From NCBI GenBank assembly GCA_016875645.1, contig VGPE01000120.1, positions 1-8,119 of the forward strand: a DNA stretch of 8,119 bases, in the 5' to 3' direction. The first letter of the stretch is position 1. Each line of letters opens with the position of its first letter. Below, piece by piece: positions 1-7,004 of this stretch. This stretch comes from Chloroflexota bacterium. GTDB taxonomy: Bacteria > Chloroflexota > Limnocylindria > Limnocylindrales > CSP1-4. Made by a program: the position numbers and the translations under genes. Below the pieces are notes generated by a model. That model was not told the origin of the DNA. It made no database searches and saw nothing but the letters and a program-made list of their open reading frames with translations.

Positions 1-1913
1 GCGTCCTGGTCTGCCACGAGCGCGGTCTCCTCGAGCAGCCGGTCGAGGGCGTCGTCGGGCGAAAGATCGTCGTAGCGCGTGGTGACCGAACGCAGTTCGA
101 GCAGGTTGGCCCAGCGCTCCTCGCCGTCCTCCGAACCGTCGGCGAGCATGGCCCGGTAGCCCGACGCCTCGAGGACCGCGTCAAGCAGCTCCGGCAGCGG
201 CAGGACACCCGCCCGGGTTCGCAGACGCCGGATGAGCTCCGCGAAGTCCGCCAGCGAGCTCCGCGTCCGCGACGCCAGGCCCAGCTCGCCCGCCGCGCCC
301 GCGCCGATCGCGGCCCAGAAGGCGGTCTCGCGCTCCGCCACGTGGCGGCGGAGCACCCCGATCGTCTTGTCGCCGATCGATCGCGCAGGAACGTTGATGA
401 TGCGCTCGAAGCTGACGGCATCGGTGTCACTGCGCAGGACCCGCAGATACGCCAGCGCATCCTTGATCTCGCGCCGTTGGTAGAAACGGGTGCCGCCCAC
501 CAGCTGGTAGCGGATCCCGTAGCGAAGGAACGCCTCCTCGATCGCGCGGCTCTGAGCATTGGTCCGGTACATCACGCCGATGTCCTGCGGCCGCAGGGCC
601 CCTTCCTCGTCGTCCGCCCGGCGCGTCAGCAGGGAGCCCTTGCCGCCGATCAACGCGTCCACCTGGCGCGCGATCCACTCCGCCTCTTCCTCCTCATCGT
701 ACGCCTCGAAGCGCTGGATGGGACGGCCGCCGTCGTTCTCGGTCCAGAGCTTCTTGTCGGTCCGTGCCACATTCCGTGACACGACTGCGTGCGCCGCGTC
801 AAGGATCAACTGCGTGCTGCGGTAGTTCTGCTCGAGCTTGACGACCGTCGCCTCCGGGTAGTCCCGCTCGAAATCGAGAATGTTCCGGATGTCCGCGCCG
901 CGCCAGGAATAGATGGACTGGTCGTCGTCACCGACCACGCACAGATTCCGGTGCTTCGCCGCGAGGGCGCGGACCCACAGGTACTGCGGTCGGTTCGTGT
1001 CCTGGTATTCGTCCACGTGAAGGTACCGCCAGCGCTCCTGGTAGCGCGCGAGCACCTCGGGTGCCTCGTCGAACAGGCGGACGGCCTCGATGAGCAGGTC
1101 GTCGAAGTCGAGTGCGCCCGCAGCTTTGAGCCGACGCTGGTAGATCCGGGCGAGCTTGGCGATCGTGCGGTCGTGGCGGTTCGCGGCCACCTCGTCGATC
1201 GCCGCGGGATCGAGCAGGTCGTTCTTCTTGTGGCTGATCGCGGCGAGCACGGCCGAGGGCCGGTACTTGCCGGTGGCCGGCATGTCCTCGTCGCGCAGGA
1301 CCTGCTTCATCAACTGCTGCTGGTCGTCGGTGTCGTAGATCACGAACCGGCGGTCGATGCCGATGGCCTCGCCGTCGCGGCGCAGGACGCGGGCGCAGAT
1401 CGAATGGAATGTGCCCGCCCGGACGTCCCTGCCGGCCTCGCCGACGAGGCCCATGATCCGTTCGCGGAGCTCCGCAGCCGCCCGGTTCGTGAACGTCACC
1501 GCAAGGATCTGCCACGGGCGGACGCCTCTGACGCCGATCAGGTAGGCCACGCGGTGCGCCAGGACGCGCGTCTTGCCGCTGCCCGCCCCGGCCAGGATCA
1601 GCAGCGGGCCATCCGGGGTCGAGACTGCGCGCGCCTGTTCAGGGTTGAGTTGGCTGACGATCCGCTCCGCGAGCACCGCTGGCCCGGCGACCGGCACCTG
1701 GTCGGCTGGTTCGTCCGCGGCGCGGAGGGAGCCTCTCGAGGCCGCGGCGCGCACGGCATCAGGGAGGTCCGGCAGCGGTGCTGCCGCCGCGATCCACTCG
1801 GGCTCGGCCGGCAGGTCCGCATCTGTCTCGCTCCAGAGCCCGGGCCCGTCGGGGCCGTCCTCGGCGGGCTCGCTGGGTGCCGATCGTCGGGTCCGGCCGC
1901 GCGCGGGGCTCAC
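1..1913 (-). CDS. uvrD: UvrD/PcrA-type superfamily 1 DNA helicase, N-terminal part (C-terminus outside window)
   Basis: ATP-dependent 3'-5' DNA helicase of the UvrD/PcrA/Rep family, acting in nucleotide-excision and mismatch repair and in clearing replication and transcription conflicts. Motifs read on the minus strand, numbered from the GTG at 1913: QLNPEQ (Q motif, ~88-93), AGAGSGKT (Walker A, Lys ~114), VTFTNRAAAEL (Ia), GTFHSICARVL, DEYQDTN (Walker B, Asp-Glu ~301-302), VVGDDDQSIYSWRG (III, ~326-339), LEQNYRST (IV), and YQLVGGTRFYQRREIKDALA. The fragment ends in the 2B region (LLEETALVADQD), so motifs V and VI and the C-terminus lie beyond base 1. GTG at 1913 is the only plausible start: an in-frame TGA lies at 1938-1940 and no ATG occurs before the Walker A motif. 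This gives an acidic, Ala/Pro-rich N-terminal extension of about 80 residues before the usual family start. UvrD and PcrA cannot be told apart here. Confidence 0.95.
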   Translation of the reverse strand, partial: MSPARGRTRRSAPSEPAEDGPDGPGLWSETDADLPAEPEWIAAAAPLPDLPDAVRAAASRGSLRAADEPADQVPVAGPAVLAERIVSQLNPEQARAVSTPDGPLLILAGAGSGKTRVLAHRVAYLIGVRGVRPWQILAVTFTNRAAAELRERIMGLVGEAGRDVRAGTFHSICARVLRRDGEAIGIDRRFVIYDTDDQQQLMKQVLRDEDMPATGKYRPSAVLAAISHKKNDLLDPAAIDEVAANRHDRTIAKLARIYQRRLKAAGALDFDDLLIEAVRLFDEAPEVLARYQERWRYLHVDEYQDTNRPQYLWVRALAAKHRNLCVVGDDDQSIYSWRGADIRNILDFERDYPEATVVKLEQNYRSTQLILDAAHAVVSRNVARTDKKLWTENDGGRPIQRFEAYDEEEEAEWIARQVDALIGGKGSLLTRRADDEEGALRPQDIGVMYRTNAQSRAIEEAFLRYGIRYQLVGGTRFYQRREIKDALAYLRVLRSDTDAVSFERIINVPARSIGDKTIGVLRRHVAERETAFWAAIGAGAAGELGLASRTRSSLADFAELIRRLRTRAGVLPLPELLDAVLEASGYRAMLADGSEDGEERWANLLELRSVTTRYDDLSPDDALDRLLEETALVADQD

Positions 1914-1919
1914 CCTGCG

Positions 1920-1925
1920 ATTGTA
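1920..1925 (-). promoter_or_regulatory. candidate -10 element for a leaderless uvrD transcript
   Basis: Read on the minus strand this is TACAAT (five of six matches to TATAAT). Six bases (CGCAGG) separate it from the GTG start at 1913, so a transcript starting at normal distance from the -10 would begin at the start codon itself. No Shine-Dalgarno sequence lies at a usable spacing, since the only AGG abuts the GTG. No good -35 hexamer is visible at the expected distance. Leaderless mRNAs with only a -10 element are common in Actinomycetota and Deinococcota. That this is one is an inference. Confidence 0.4.
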
Positions 1926-1962
1926 GTTGCGCCGCCTTCACCGGCCCTGCACGGGGCCGAAA

Positions 1963-2005
1963 TCGATCCGACCCGCCCGGGCAGAGCCCGGACGGGTCGG
2001 ATCGA
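1963..2005 (-). terminator. strong hairpin terminator between the lipoprotein gene and uvrD
   Basis: Arms 1963-1975 and 1993-2005 pair perfectly over 13 bp (TCGATCCGACCCG with its complement). After one C-A mismatch, six more G-C pairs (1977-1982 with 1986-1991) close a three-base AGA loop. It starts about 36 bases past the stop of the upstream minus-strand lipoprotein gene and ends about 50 bases before the uvrD start. On the minus strand it is followed only by ATTTC, so the U-tract is weak, as is usual in GC-rich genomes. It separates the lipoprotein gene from uvrD and supports an independent uvrD promoter. Confidence 0.7.
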
Positions 2006-2040
2006 CGTGTTCGGGCCGCCCGCGACGGGCGACTCCGGCG

Positions 2041-2811
2041 CTACTCGGTCTGGACCTGGTCGGCCGGAGGCTCGCTGATCGAGACGGCGGCGTCGTAGTT
2101 GGTGAGCGTGATCGTGATGGTGACCTTGCCCATGTCGCCGGCATCCACCACGACGGCCAGCTTGGCGGGGCGCAGGTTGTCCTTCTGGGCCCACAGATCG
2201 AGGGTGCCGCTGCCCGTCGGTGCATCGCTGGCGCCGAGCGCGCCACCGATGGAGTCACCGAGCTGCTCTTCGGTCAGGTTGAGCGAGACGTGGTAGCAGT
2301 CCTTGTCGCCGCACCGCTCGTCGGCCAGCTTGGTGGGCGCGATGCCGGGCTTGTTGAGGAAGTCGCGGAGTTCCTGGATCGCCTTCTGCGGGTCGCCTGC
2401 GACCTTGCCCACGTCTCCTGAATCGGAGGTCGACTTCTGGTACTTGTCGCCCAGGAGGCTGACCTTGGTGTAGGTGTCGTCGCCGATCTGGATCAGTTCG
2501 CCGGTGACGCCGAACAGGGCCGGAGCGCCGAAGGTGACCTTGGCCTTCTTGTTGGCGATGTCGACATCGCCCTCGGCGGTGGTGCCCTGCAGGTCCAGCG
2601 CGCCGCCGGCCGAGCCCTGCCCCGTGAGGTCGAGCTTGATCTGGCCGCTGACCTCGGCCTTGAGGTGGAAGGACTTCACGTCCTTGAGGGACTCGACACT
2701 CTTGGTGAGGATCTCCTTGGGGTCGGTCAGCGCCGGCGCGGCCGGCGTCGAACTGCAGGCCCCGACGACGAGGGCGGCGCCGGCGACAAGGAATGCGAGG
2801 CGGCGGAGCAT
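2041..2811 (-). CDS. LppX/LprAFG-like secreted lipoprotein
   Basis: A 256-residue lipoprotein. Residues 1-19 are a type II signal peptide: RR near the N-terminus, a hydrophobic core (LAFLVAGAALVV) and lipobox VGAC, giving lipidated Cys19. A short Ser/Pro/Ala tether follows, then one domain with an opening helix (DPKEILTKSVESLKDVKSFH), alternating strands (QIKLDL, GDVDIANKKAKVTF, LIQIGDDTYTKV) and a late LDLWAQKDNLRPAKLAV strand pair. This is the pattern of the LolA-like LppX/LprA/F/G family, whose mycobacterial members bind and move lipids at the cell envelope. The ligand here is unknown. Cys167 and Cys172 (CGDKDC) could form a small disulfide loop. I chose the ATG at 2811 over the TTG one codon upstream because GGAGG lies 6 bases from the ATG and only 3 from the TTG. 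It is transcribed alone or after a promoter in the 2812-3257 gap, and ends before a strong terminator. Confidence 0.85.
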   Translation of the reverse strand: MLRRLAFLVAGAALVVGACSSTPAAPALTDPKEILTKSVESLKDVKSFHLKAEVSGQIKLDLTGQGSAGGALDLQGTTAEGDVDIANKKAKVTFGAPALFGVTGELIQIGDDTYTKVSLLGDKYQKSTSDSGDVGKVAGDPQKAIQELRDFLNKPGIAPTKLADERCGDKDCYHVSLNLTEEQLGDSIGGALGASDAPTGSGTLDLWAQKDNLRPAKLAVVVDAGDMGKVTITITLTNYDAAVSISEPPADQVQTE

Positions 2812-2817
2812 CAAGTT

Positions 2818-2822
2818 CCTCC
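2818..2822 (-). promoter_or_regulatory. Shine-Dalgarno site of the LppX-like lipoprotein gene
   Basis: GGAGG on the minus strand, 6 bases from the ATG at 2811 and 3 bases from a TTG at 2814. The spacing decides the start in favour of the ATG. Confidence 0.75.
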
Positions 2823-3003
2823 AGATCTGGCAGTGCGACAGGTGTTACGAGTCCGACGATTGGCGGCGACGTGCCGTGGCGCGCCGACGACGGCCGCTTC
2901 ATGCAGGGGCGCCCGCGGCGCCGCGTCGTTCGCGGGTCGCGGACCCGCTCGTGCGACAACGGGTCGCAGGAGCCCCGACCGTTGCACCGAGCGCACCGAA
3001 CCT

Positions 3004-3031
3004 GGTAGGCACGAAGCCGGCACAGCCTACC
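3004..3031. repeat. operator-like inverted repeat (7-bp arms, 14-base centre)
   Basis: GGTAGGC at 3004-3010 and GCCTACC at 3025-3031 are perfect inverted copies. The centre contains the palindrome GCCGGC. It lies between the groESL terminator and the LppX-like gene, about 190 bases upstream of that gene's start. The size and symmetry suit a dimeric regulator site, but a chance repeat or RNA stem in GC-rich DNA is equally possible. Confidence 0.3.
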
Positions 3032-3084
3032 CGAGGTCCCCCGCCGTCGCACCCTGACGATCGGGCCAGTACGTGGCCGGGTAT

Positions 3085-3119
3085 GAAACGGCCCCGGAGC
3101 CGAAGCCCGGGGCCGTTTC
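3085..3119 (-). terminator. groESL operon terminator
   Basis: Perfect 13-bp stem, GAAACGGCCCCGG (3085-3097) with its complement at 3107-3119, around a 9-base loop. On the minus strand the loop contains TTCG closed by a C-G pair, a stable tetraloop common in terminators. It lies 138 bases beyond the groEL stop, and the TTT of the descending arm supplies a short U-run. The stem is symmetric and could stop transcription in either direction. No other strong terminator lies between groEL and the next gene. Confidence 0.75.
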
Positions 3120-3257
3120 GAACCAACGCGATTCGAGGATCGCGGATGGCGGTTCAGGCCAAGGCGACCGCGAGCATGCGAGCGAGCGCACTTGAAGGTG
3201 CGTGAGCGAACACTCGCAGCGGTCAACGCCGGCCCGGACCGTCGGGGGCGCGATCCT

Positions 3258-4892
<1,635 letters not shown>

Positions 4893-4902
4893 TTTGGTGT
4901 GT

Positions 4903-4909
4903 CCCTCCT
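4903..4909 (-). promoter_or_regulatory. Shine-Dalgarno site fixing the TTG start of groEL
   Basis: AGGAGGG on the minus strand, 10 bases before the TTG at 4892 (11 from the GGAGG core). This is slightly long but strong. No ATG or GTG lies nearby in frame, so it supports TTG initiation. Confidence 0.8.
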
Positions 4910-4933
4910 GGTGCTTCGCGCGTCAGATGTCGC

Positions 4934-4953
4934 GTCGGCCGGACGTGGCCGAC
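4934..4953 (-). other. hairpin between groES and groEL
   Basis: GTCGGCC (4934-4940) pairs with GGCCGAC (4947-4953) across a 6-base loop. The stem touches the groES stop codon and lies 24 bases before the groEL Shine-Dalgarno site. With no U-tract it is unlikely to terminate transcription. It could stabilise or separate the two cistrons, as intercistronic stems do in some other groESL messages. The function is inferred. Confidence 0.4.
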
Positions 4954-5261
4954 TAGTCCTCGACGATCGCGAGGATGTCCTTCTGGCTGATGATCAGGAG
5001 CTCCTCGCCCTCGACCTTGAACTCGGTACCCGCGTACTTCGCGTAGAGGACGCGCTGGCCCTCGGAGACGTCGATCGCCTCGCGCGACCCGTCATCGAGC
5101 GTGCGACCGGGGCCAACGGCGACGACGGTGCCCTCCTGCGGCTTCTCCTTGGCGGTGTCCGGCAGGACGATGCCGCTCTTCGTCATCTCCTCCCGCGGGG
5201 TCGGCCGAAGCACGACGCGATCCCCCAGCGGGCGCAGCTTGCGTGCGGTGGCTGTAATCAA
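4953..5261 (-). CDS. groES: co-chaperonin GroES (Hsp10)
   Basis: The heptameric lid of the GroEL chamber. 102 residues, a normal length. It opens ITATARKLRPLGDRVVLRP, carries the mobile-loop region EEMTKSGIVLPDTAKEKPQ (the IVL contacts GroEL), then GTVVAVGPG, VLYAKYAGTEFKVEGEELLII and the C-terminal DILAIVED. The start is TTG at 5261: GGAGGG lies 8 bases upstream and there is no in-frame ATG until 5333, which would add a 24-residue Arg-rich stretch absent from the family and would translate through the Shine-Dalgarno site. First gene of the groESL operon; promoter and CIRCE are at 5404-5461. Confidence 0.98.
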   Translation of the reverse strand: MITATARKLRPLGDRVVLRPTPREEMTKSGIVLPDTAKEKPQEGTVVAVGPGRTLDDGSREAIDVSEGQRVLYAKYAGTEFKVEGEELLIISQKDILAIVED

Positions 5262-5269
5262 GATTCGAT

Positions 5270-5275
5270 CCCTCC
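5270..5275 (-). promoter_or_regulatory. Shine-Dalgarno site fixing the TTG start of groES
   Basis: GGAGGG on the minus strand, 8 bases from the TTG at 5261 (9 from the GGAGG core). It decides between TTG at 5261 and the upstream in-frame ATG at 5333. An ATG overlaps the site but is out of frame with GroES. Confidence 0.8.
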
Positions 5276-5352
5276 ATCTGTCCGCGGCACGCGCCGGCGG
5301 ACCGTTACCTCTCTGGAAGCGGCCGGATGCCATGGCTCCCCGTGGGCCGGGG

Positions 5353-5385
5353 GGCCGAGCGATCGGCCTCGAGTTGGGAGGCCGA
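5353..5385 (-). promoter_or_regulatory. competing hairpins in the groESL leader
   Basis: The message has a leader of about 160 bases between the CIRCE region and the groES start. Within it, TCGGCCTC (5363-5370) can pair with GAGGCCGA (5378-5385; 8 bp, 7-base loop). Its TCGGCC part can instead pair with GGCCGA at 5353-5358 (6 bp, 4-base loop GCGA). The two pairings share one arm and exclude each other. This could be a structural switch or simply GC-rich coincidence, and no riboswitch class is recognised. Confidence 0.3.
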
Positions 5386-5403
5386 GTCGGGGTCCCTGCC
5401 GCG

Positions 5404-5430
5404 CTGGCACTCTCGGCTTGAGAGTGCTAA
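5404..5430 (-). promoter_or_regulatory. CIRCE operator (HrcA binding site) of groESL
   Basis: Read on the minus strand: TTAGCACTC, nine bases, then GAGTGCCAG. The promoter-proximal half (5422-5430) matches the CIRCE consensus perfectly. The distal half (5404-5412) matches seven of nine bases of GAGTGCTAA. HrcA binding to CIRCE represses groESL until heat or unfolded protein occupies GroEL. The site lies one base downstream of the -10 and so covers the likely transcription start, the classic position. hrcA itself is not in the window. Confidence 0.95.
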
Positions 5431-5431
5431 T

Positions 5432-5461
5432 AGCCTAGAGGAGCGTGCCCGGGACTGTCAA
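5432..5461 (-). promoter_or_regulatory. groESL promoter (housekeeping sigma type)
   Basis: On the minus strand a perfect -35 TTGACA (5456-5461) is followed after 18 bases by TAGGCT (5432-5437) as the -10 (three of six consensus bases, including the first T and A and the last T). The weak -10 and 18-base spacer are offset by the perfect -35. The transcription start would fall within the adjoining CIRCE element. The insertion sequence's flanking repeat begins only two bases beyond the -35, so the promoter was left whole. Confidence 0.75.
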
Positions 5462-5463
5462 GC

Positions 5464-5477
5464 CGGGATCAGCCTGG
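5464..5477. repeat. 14-bp direct repeat, left copy (probable target-site duplication)
   Basis: CGGGATCAGCCTGG, identical to 6933-6946. It lies one base outside the TGT that opens the insertion sequence's left inverted repeat. Confidence 0.8.
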
Positions 5478-5485
5478 ATGTCGGC

Positions 5486-5529
5486 GGCCAGTGACTCTGT
5501 CCCGTTAGTCGGCCAGTGACTTTGTCACC
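5486..5529. repeat. left-end doubled repeats of the insertion sequence
   Basis: Two tandem copies, GGCCAGTGACTCTGTCCC (5486-5503) and GGCCAGTGACTTTGTCACC (5511-5529), spaced 25 bases start to start. The inner copy contains the small palindrome GTGAC-TTT-GTCAC and is a perfect inverted match to 6879-6897 at the other end. These are probable transposase binding sites. Confidence 0.85.
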
Positions 5530-5541
5530 GTTGGGCTCAGG

Positions 5542-6869
5542 TTAGCCGCGGCGCCACGGATGGTCGGGTCCCGGTTTCACCGGCGCGCGAGGTGCCGGCG
5601 GGCGCGGCCGTGCGGTGGACGGAGCGGGCAGCGGTCGGACGAGGTCGGCCGCGCCCGCGGCGCGGCGGGAGAGCTTGCGGGCGCGCAGCTCACCGGGTCC
5701 GGCTGGCGCCGGTGTGACCGGGAGGCACAGCCCGCGGTGATCGACCCACAGGCTGCCGTCGAGTCGCTCCTGGAGCACCACCGACGCGCCGGCCCAGCTG
5801 CGGCCGTCTGGCCGGCGAGGCAGCTGGAGATCCCCGCCGCCCCAGCTGATGGTGGCGTCCCGGCTGGCCCGGCGCGGGTAGTGGAAGCAGAACACCGCCT
5901 CGGCGGAGAGCCCGTCGGGCCACGTCCGCCAGGCCGGCTCGGGCATCGCGGGCGGGACGGCGAAGCGCGCGTTGTAGCGGCCGATGAAGCGGGGCAGGAA
6001 GGCGTTGGCGTCCTCGAGAGTGGTGATCGTCCGAGCCGCAGCTCGACCACCAGTCGATCCTGGAGGGTGCCCCAGCCCCGTTCGACGCGGCCCTTGGCGG
6101 GCGCGCTGTGGGCGCCGATCCAGCCGATGGCGGCCTGGTCGAGCGCGCGTCCGACCTGGGTCAGGCTGCGCTTGCCCGTCAACTGCTCGGCGAGCGTGGG
6201 AGTGCGGTTCTGGTCGGCGATGAAGATGCCGTGGCGGTCCGAGTAGACCGCGCCCGGCAGGCCGTATCCGGCGGCCGTCTGGCTCAGGGCGGTGAAGTAG
6301 CCAGCGGCATCCTCGGCCGCCCGGAACATGGCGCCGGTGATCTTGCCGGTCGCGTCGTCGACGATGCCGATCAGCGTCGCGAACGGCCGCTCGGGCCCGA
6401 ACCAGTGGTGCTGGCTGCCGTCGGTCTGGACCAGCTGGCCCTCTCTCGCCATCCGTTCCCGGCGCCGCCGGTGGCGGCCCGGGCGACGCGTGCGGGCGGC
6501 GGGGACCGCCCCCTCGGCCAGGAGACGGCGCAGCGTCCGCTCCGCCACGGGCAGGCCTTCGCGCTCGGCGAGCAGCTCGGCCAGGTGGGCCCGGTTGACC
6601 CCGGCGTACGTCGTCGTGGCGAGCTCGATCAGGCGGGCCCGCAGCTCGTCAGGCGTGCGGTGGGCCGGCGCGCGGCCCCGGTTGCCGTGCACGAGGCCGG
6701 CTGCCCCGAGGACCCGGTACCGATCGAGCAGGCGTCGGATCTGGCGCTCGGAGCGCTTCAGGATCCGCCCTGCCTCGGCGGCGGTCAGTGCGCCGGCCAA
6801 GACGTGGTTGAGGACGTAGATGCGCTGCTGTGCCCGGGCGTCCAAGCTGATCGTCTCCCTCGTCTCCAT
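5542..6869 (-). pseudogene. DDE transposase (ISNCY/IS1202 type) broken by one frameshift
   Basis: Integrase-fold transposase for the insertion sequence. Frame 1 runs from ATG 6869 to about 6033. It has a helix-turn-helix (LTAAEAGRILKRSERQIRRLLDRYR, ~28-52), the family motif GLVHGNRGRAPAHR, an Arg-rich linker, and the catalytic core TDGSQHHWF (Asp150), YSDRHGIF (Asp211) and AKGRVERGWGTLQDRLV (Glu263). After VVELRL the similarity jumps to another frame (TITTLEDANAFLPRFIGRYN, FAVPP, through RASRDATISW), which stays open to TAA at 5542. The change fits loss of one base near 6031. Repaired, the protein would be about 442 residues. Read straight on, the original frame ends at 5577 with a nonsense Arg/Ser/Pro tail. 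The site is not an obvious slippery sequence, so a mutation or sequencing error is likelier than programmed frameshifting. The ATG has no clear Shine-Dalgarno site; a TTG eight codons in is an alternative start. Confidence 0.88.
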
Positions 6870-6878
6870 GGCATCGAG

Positions 6879-6924
6879 GGTGACAAAGTCACTGGCCGCT
6901 TATGGGGTGACACTTTCACTGGCC
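6879..6924. repeat. right-end doubled repeats of the insertion sequence
   Basis: GGTGACAAAGTCACTGGCC (6879-6897) and GGTGACACTTTCACTGGCC (6906-6924), inverted relative to the left-end pair and spaced 27 bases. The inner copy starts ten bases upstream of the transposase ATG, so transposase bound here could repress its own gene, as in other insertion sequences. Confidence 0.85.
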
Positions 6925-6932
6925 GTCCACAG

Positions 6933-6946
6933 CGGGATCAGCCTGG
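6933..6946. repeat. 14-bp direct repeat, right copy (probable target-site duplication)
   Basis: CGGGATCAGCCTGG, identical to 5464-5477. It lies one base outside the ACA that closes the insertion sequence's right inverted repeat. Confidence 0.8.
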
Positions 6947-6958
6947 GGCTTGCCTGTG

Positions 6959-6997
6959 CCCTCATCCCCGGGGCCCGAACGGGCCCGCGGATGAGGG
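6959..6997 (+). promoter_or_regulatory. hairpin burying the Shine-Dalgarno site of the Pro/Thr lipoprotein gene
   Basis: CCCTCATCC (6959-6967) pairs with GGATGAGGG (6989-6997), and inside it GGGCCCG (6971-6977) pairs with CGGGCCC (6980-6986) around an AA turn, with a small internal loop between the two stems. The right arm contains GAGGG of the ribosome site GAGGGG (6993-6998), which lies 6 bases before the ATG at 7005. Folded, it would block initiation. It might be a translational control element, or an older terminator retained upstream of the gene. Confidence 0.5.
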
Positions 6998-7004
6998 GTG
7001 ATCA

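Larger units (their letters stand above)
2812..3257. other. gene-free gap between the LppX-like gene and groEL
   Basis: About 446 bases with no convincing gene on either strand. The open frames here are short, Arg/Pro/Ala-rich and lack family features. The gap holds the lipoprotein gene's ribosome site, a 7-bp stem with a 3-base loop at 2932-2948 (GCGGGTC/GACCCGC), an operator-like inverted repeat at 3004-3031, the groESL terminator at 3085-3119, and a weaker compound hairpin just after groEL (3187-3191 with 3198-3202 inside 3177-3182 with 3213-3218). The lipoprotein promoter must lie here unless groESL transcription reads through, but I find no -35/-10 pair I would defend. Confidence 0.6.
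5478..6932 (-). mobile_element. ISNCY/IS1202-type insertion sequence, 1455 bp
   Basis: The boundaries come from three agreeing signals: a perfect 14-bp direct repeat just outside both ends, TGT...ACA termini one base inside it (5479 and 6931), and imperfect terminal inverted repeats sharing GGCCAGTGA and TGTC. Each end carries two copies of a GGCCAGTGAC-type repeat (5486-5529 and 6879-6924). The single gene is a DDE transposase filling most of the element. The family call rests on the transposase: helix-turn-helix, then DDE with the SDRHGIF motif. As I recall, IS1202-like elements make unusually long target duplications, which fits 14 bp. The transposase is frameshifted, so this copy may move only if transposase is supplied in trans. 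It reads toward groES on the same strand, so read-through into groESL is conceivable. Confidence 0.9.

Noticed and set aside
789..2078. 429-residue open frame on the plus strand
   Set aside because: It is antisense to uvrD, whose helicase motifs are unmistakable on the minus strand, and shows no motifs of its own.
2811..3023. Small minus-strand frame of 70 residues before the lipoprotein gene
   Set aside because: It has an unusual composition, no ribosome site I would trust, and no recognisable domain. It runs through the inverted repeat and up to the lipoprotein start.
2812..3257. tRNA or other structured RNA gene in the gap
   Set aside because: I found no T-loop GTTCGA-type box with matching acceptor and anticodon stems. 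The stems seen are better explained as a terminator and isolated inverted repeats.
4953..5333. Longer GroES starting at the ATG at 5333
   Set aside because: The added 24 residues are absent from the family, and the good Shine-Dalgarno site at 5270-5275 points to the TTG at 5261.
6108..7001. 297-residue open frame on the plus strand
   Set aside because: It is antisense to the transposase and crosses the insertion sequence's right end and flanking repeat into unrelated host DNA.
5430..7004. A new multi-gene system around the groESL-lipoprotein junction
   Set aside because: The only cargo between them is a single-transposase insertion sequence with no passenger genes, and the neighbours are housekeeping genes.
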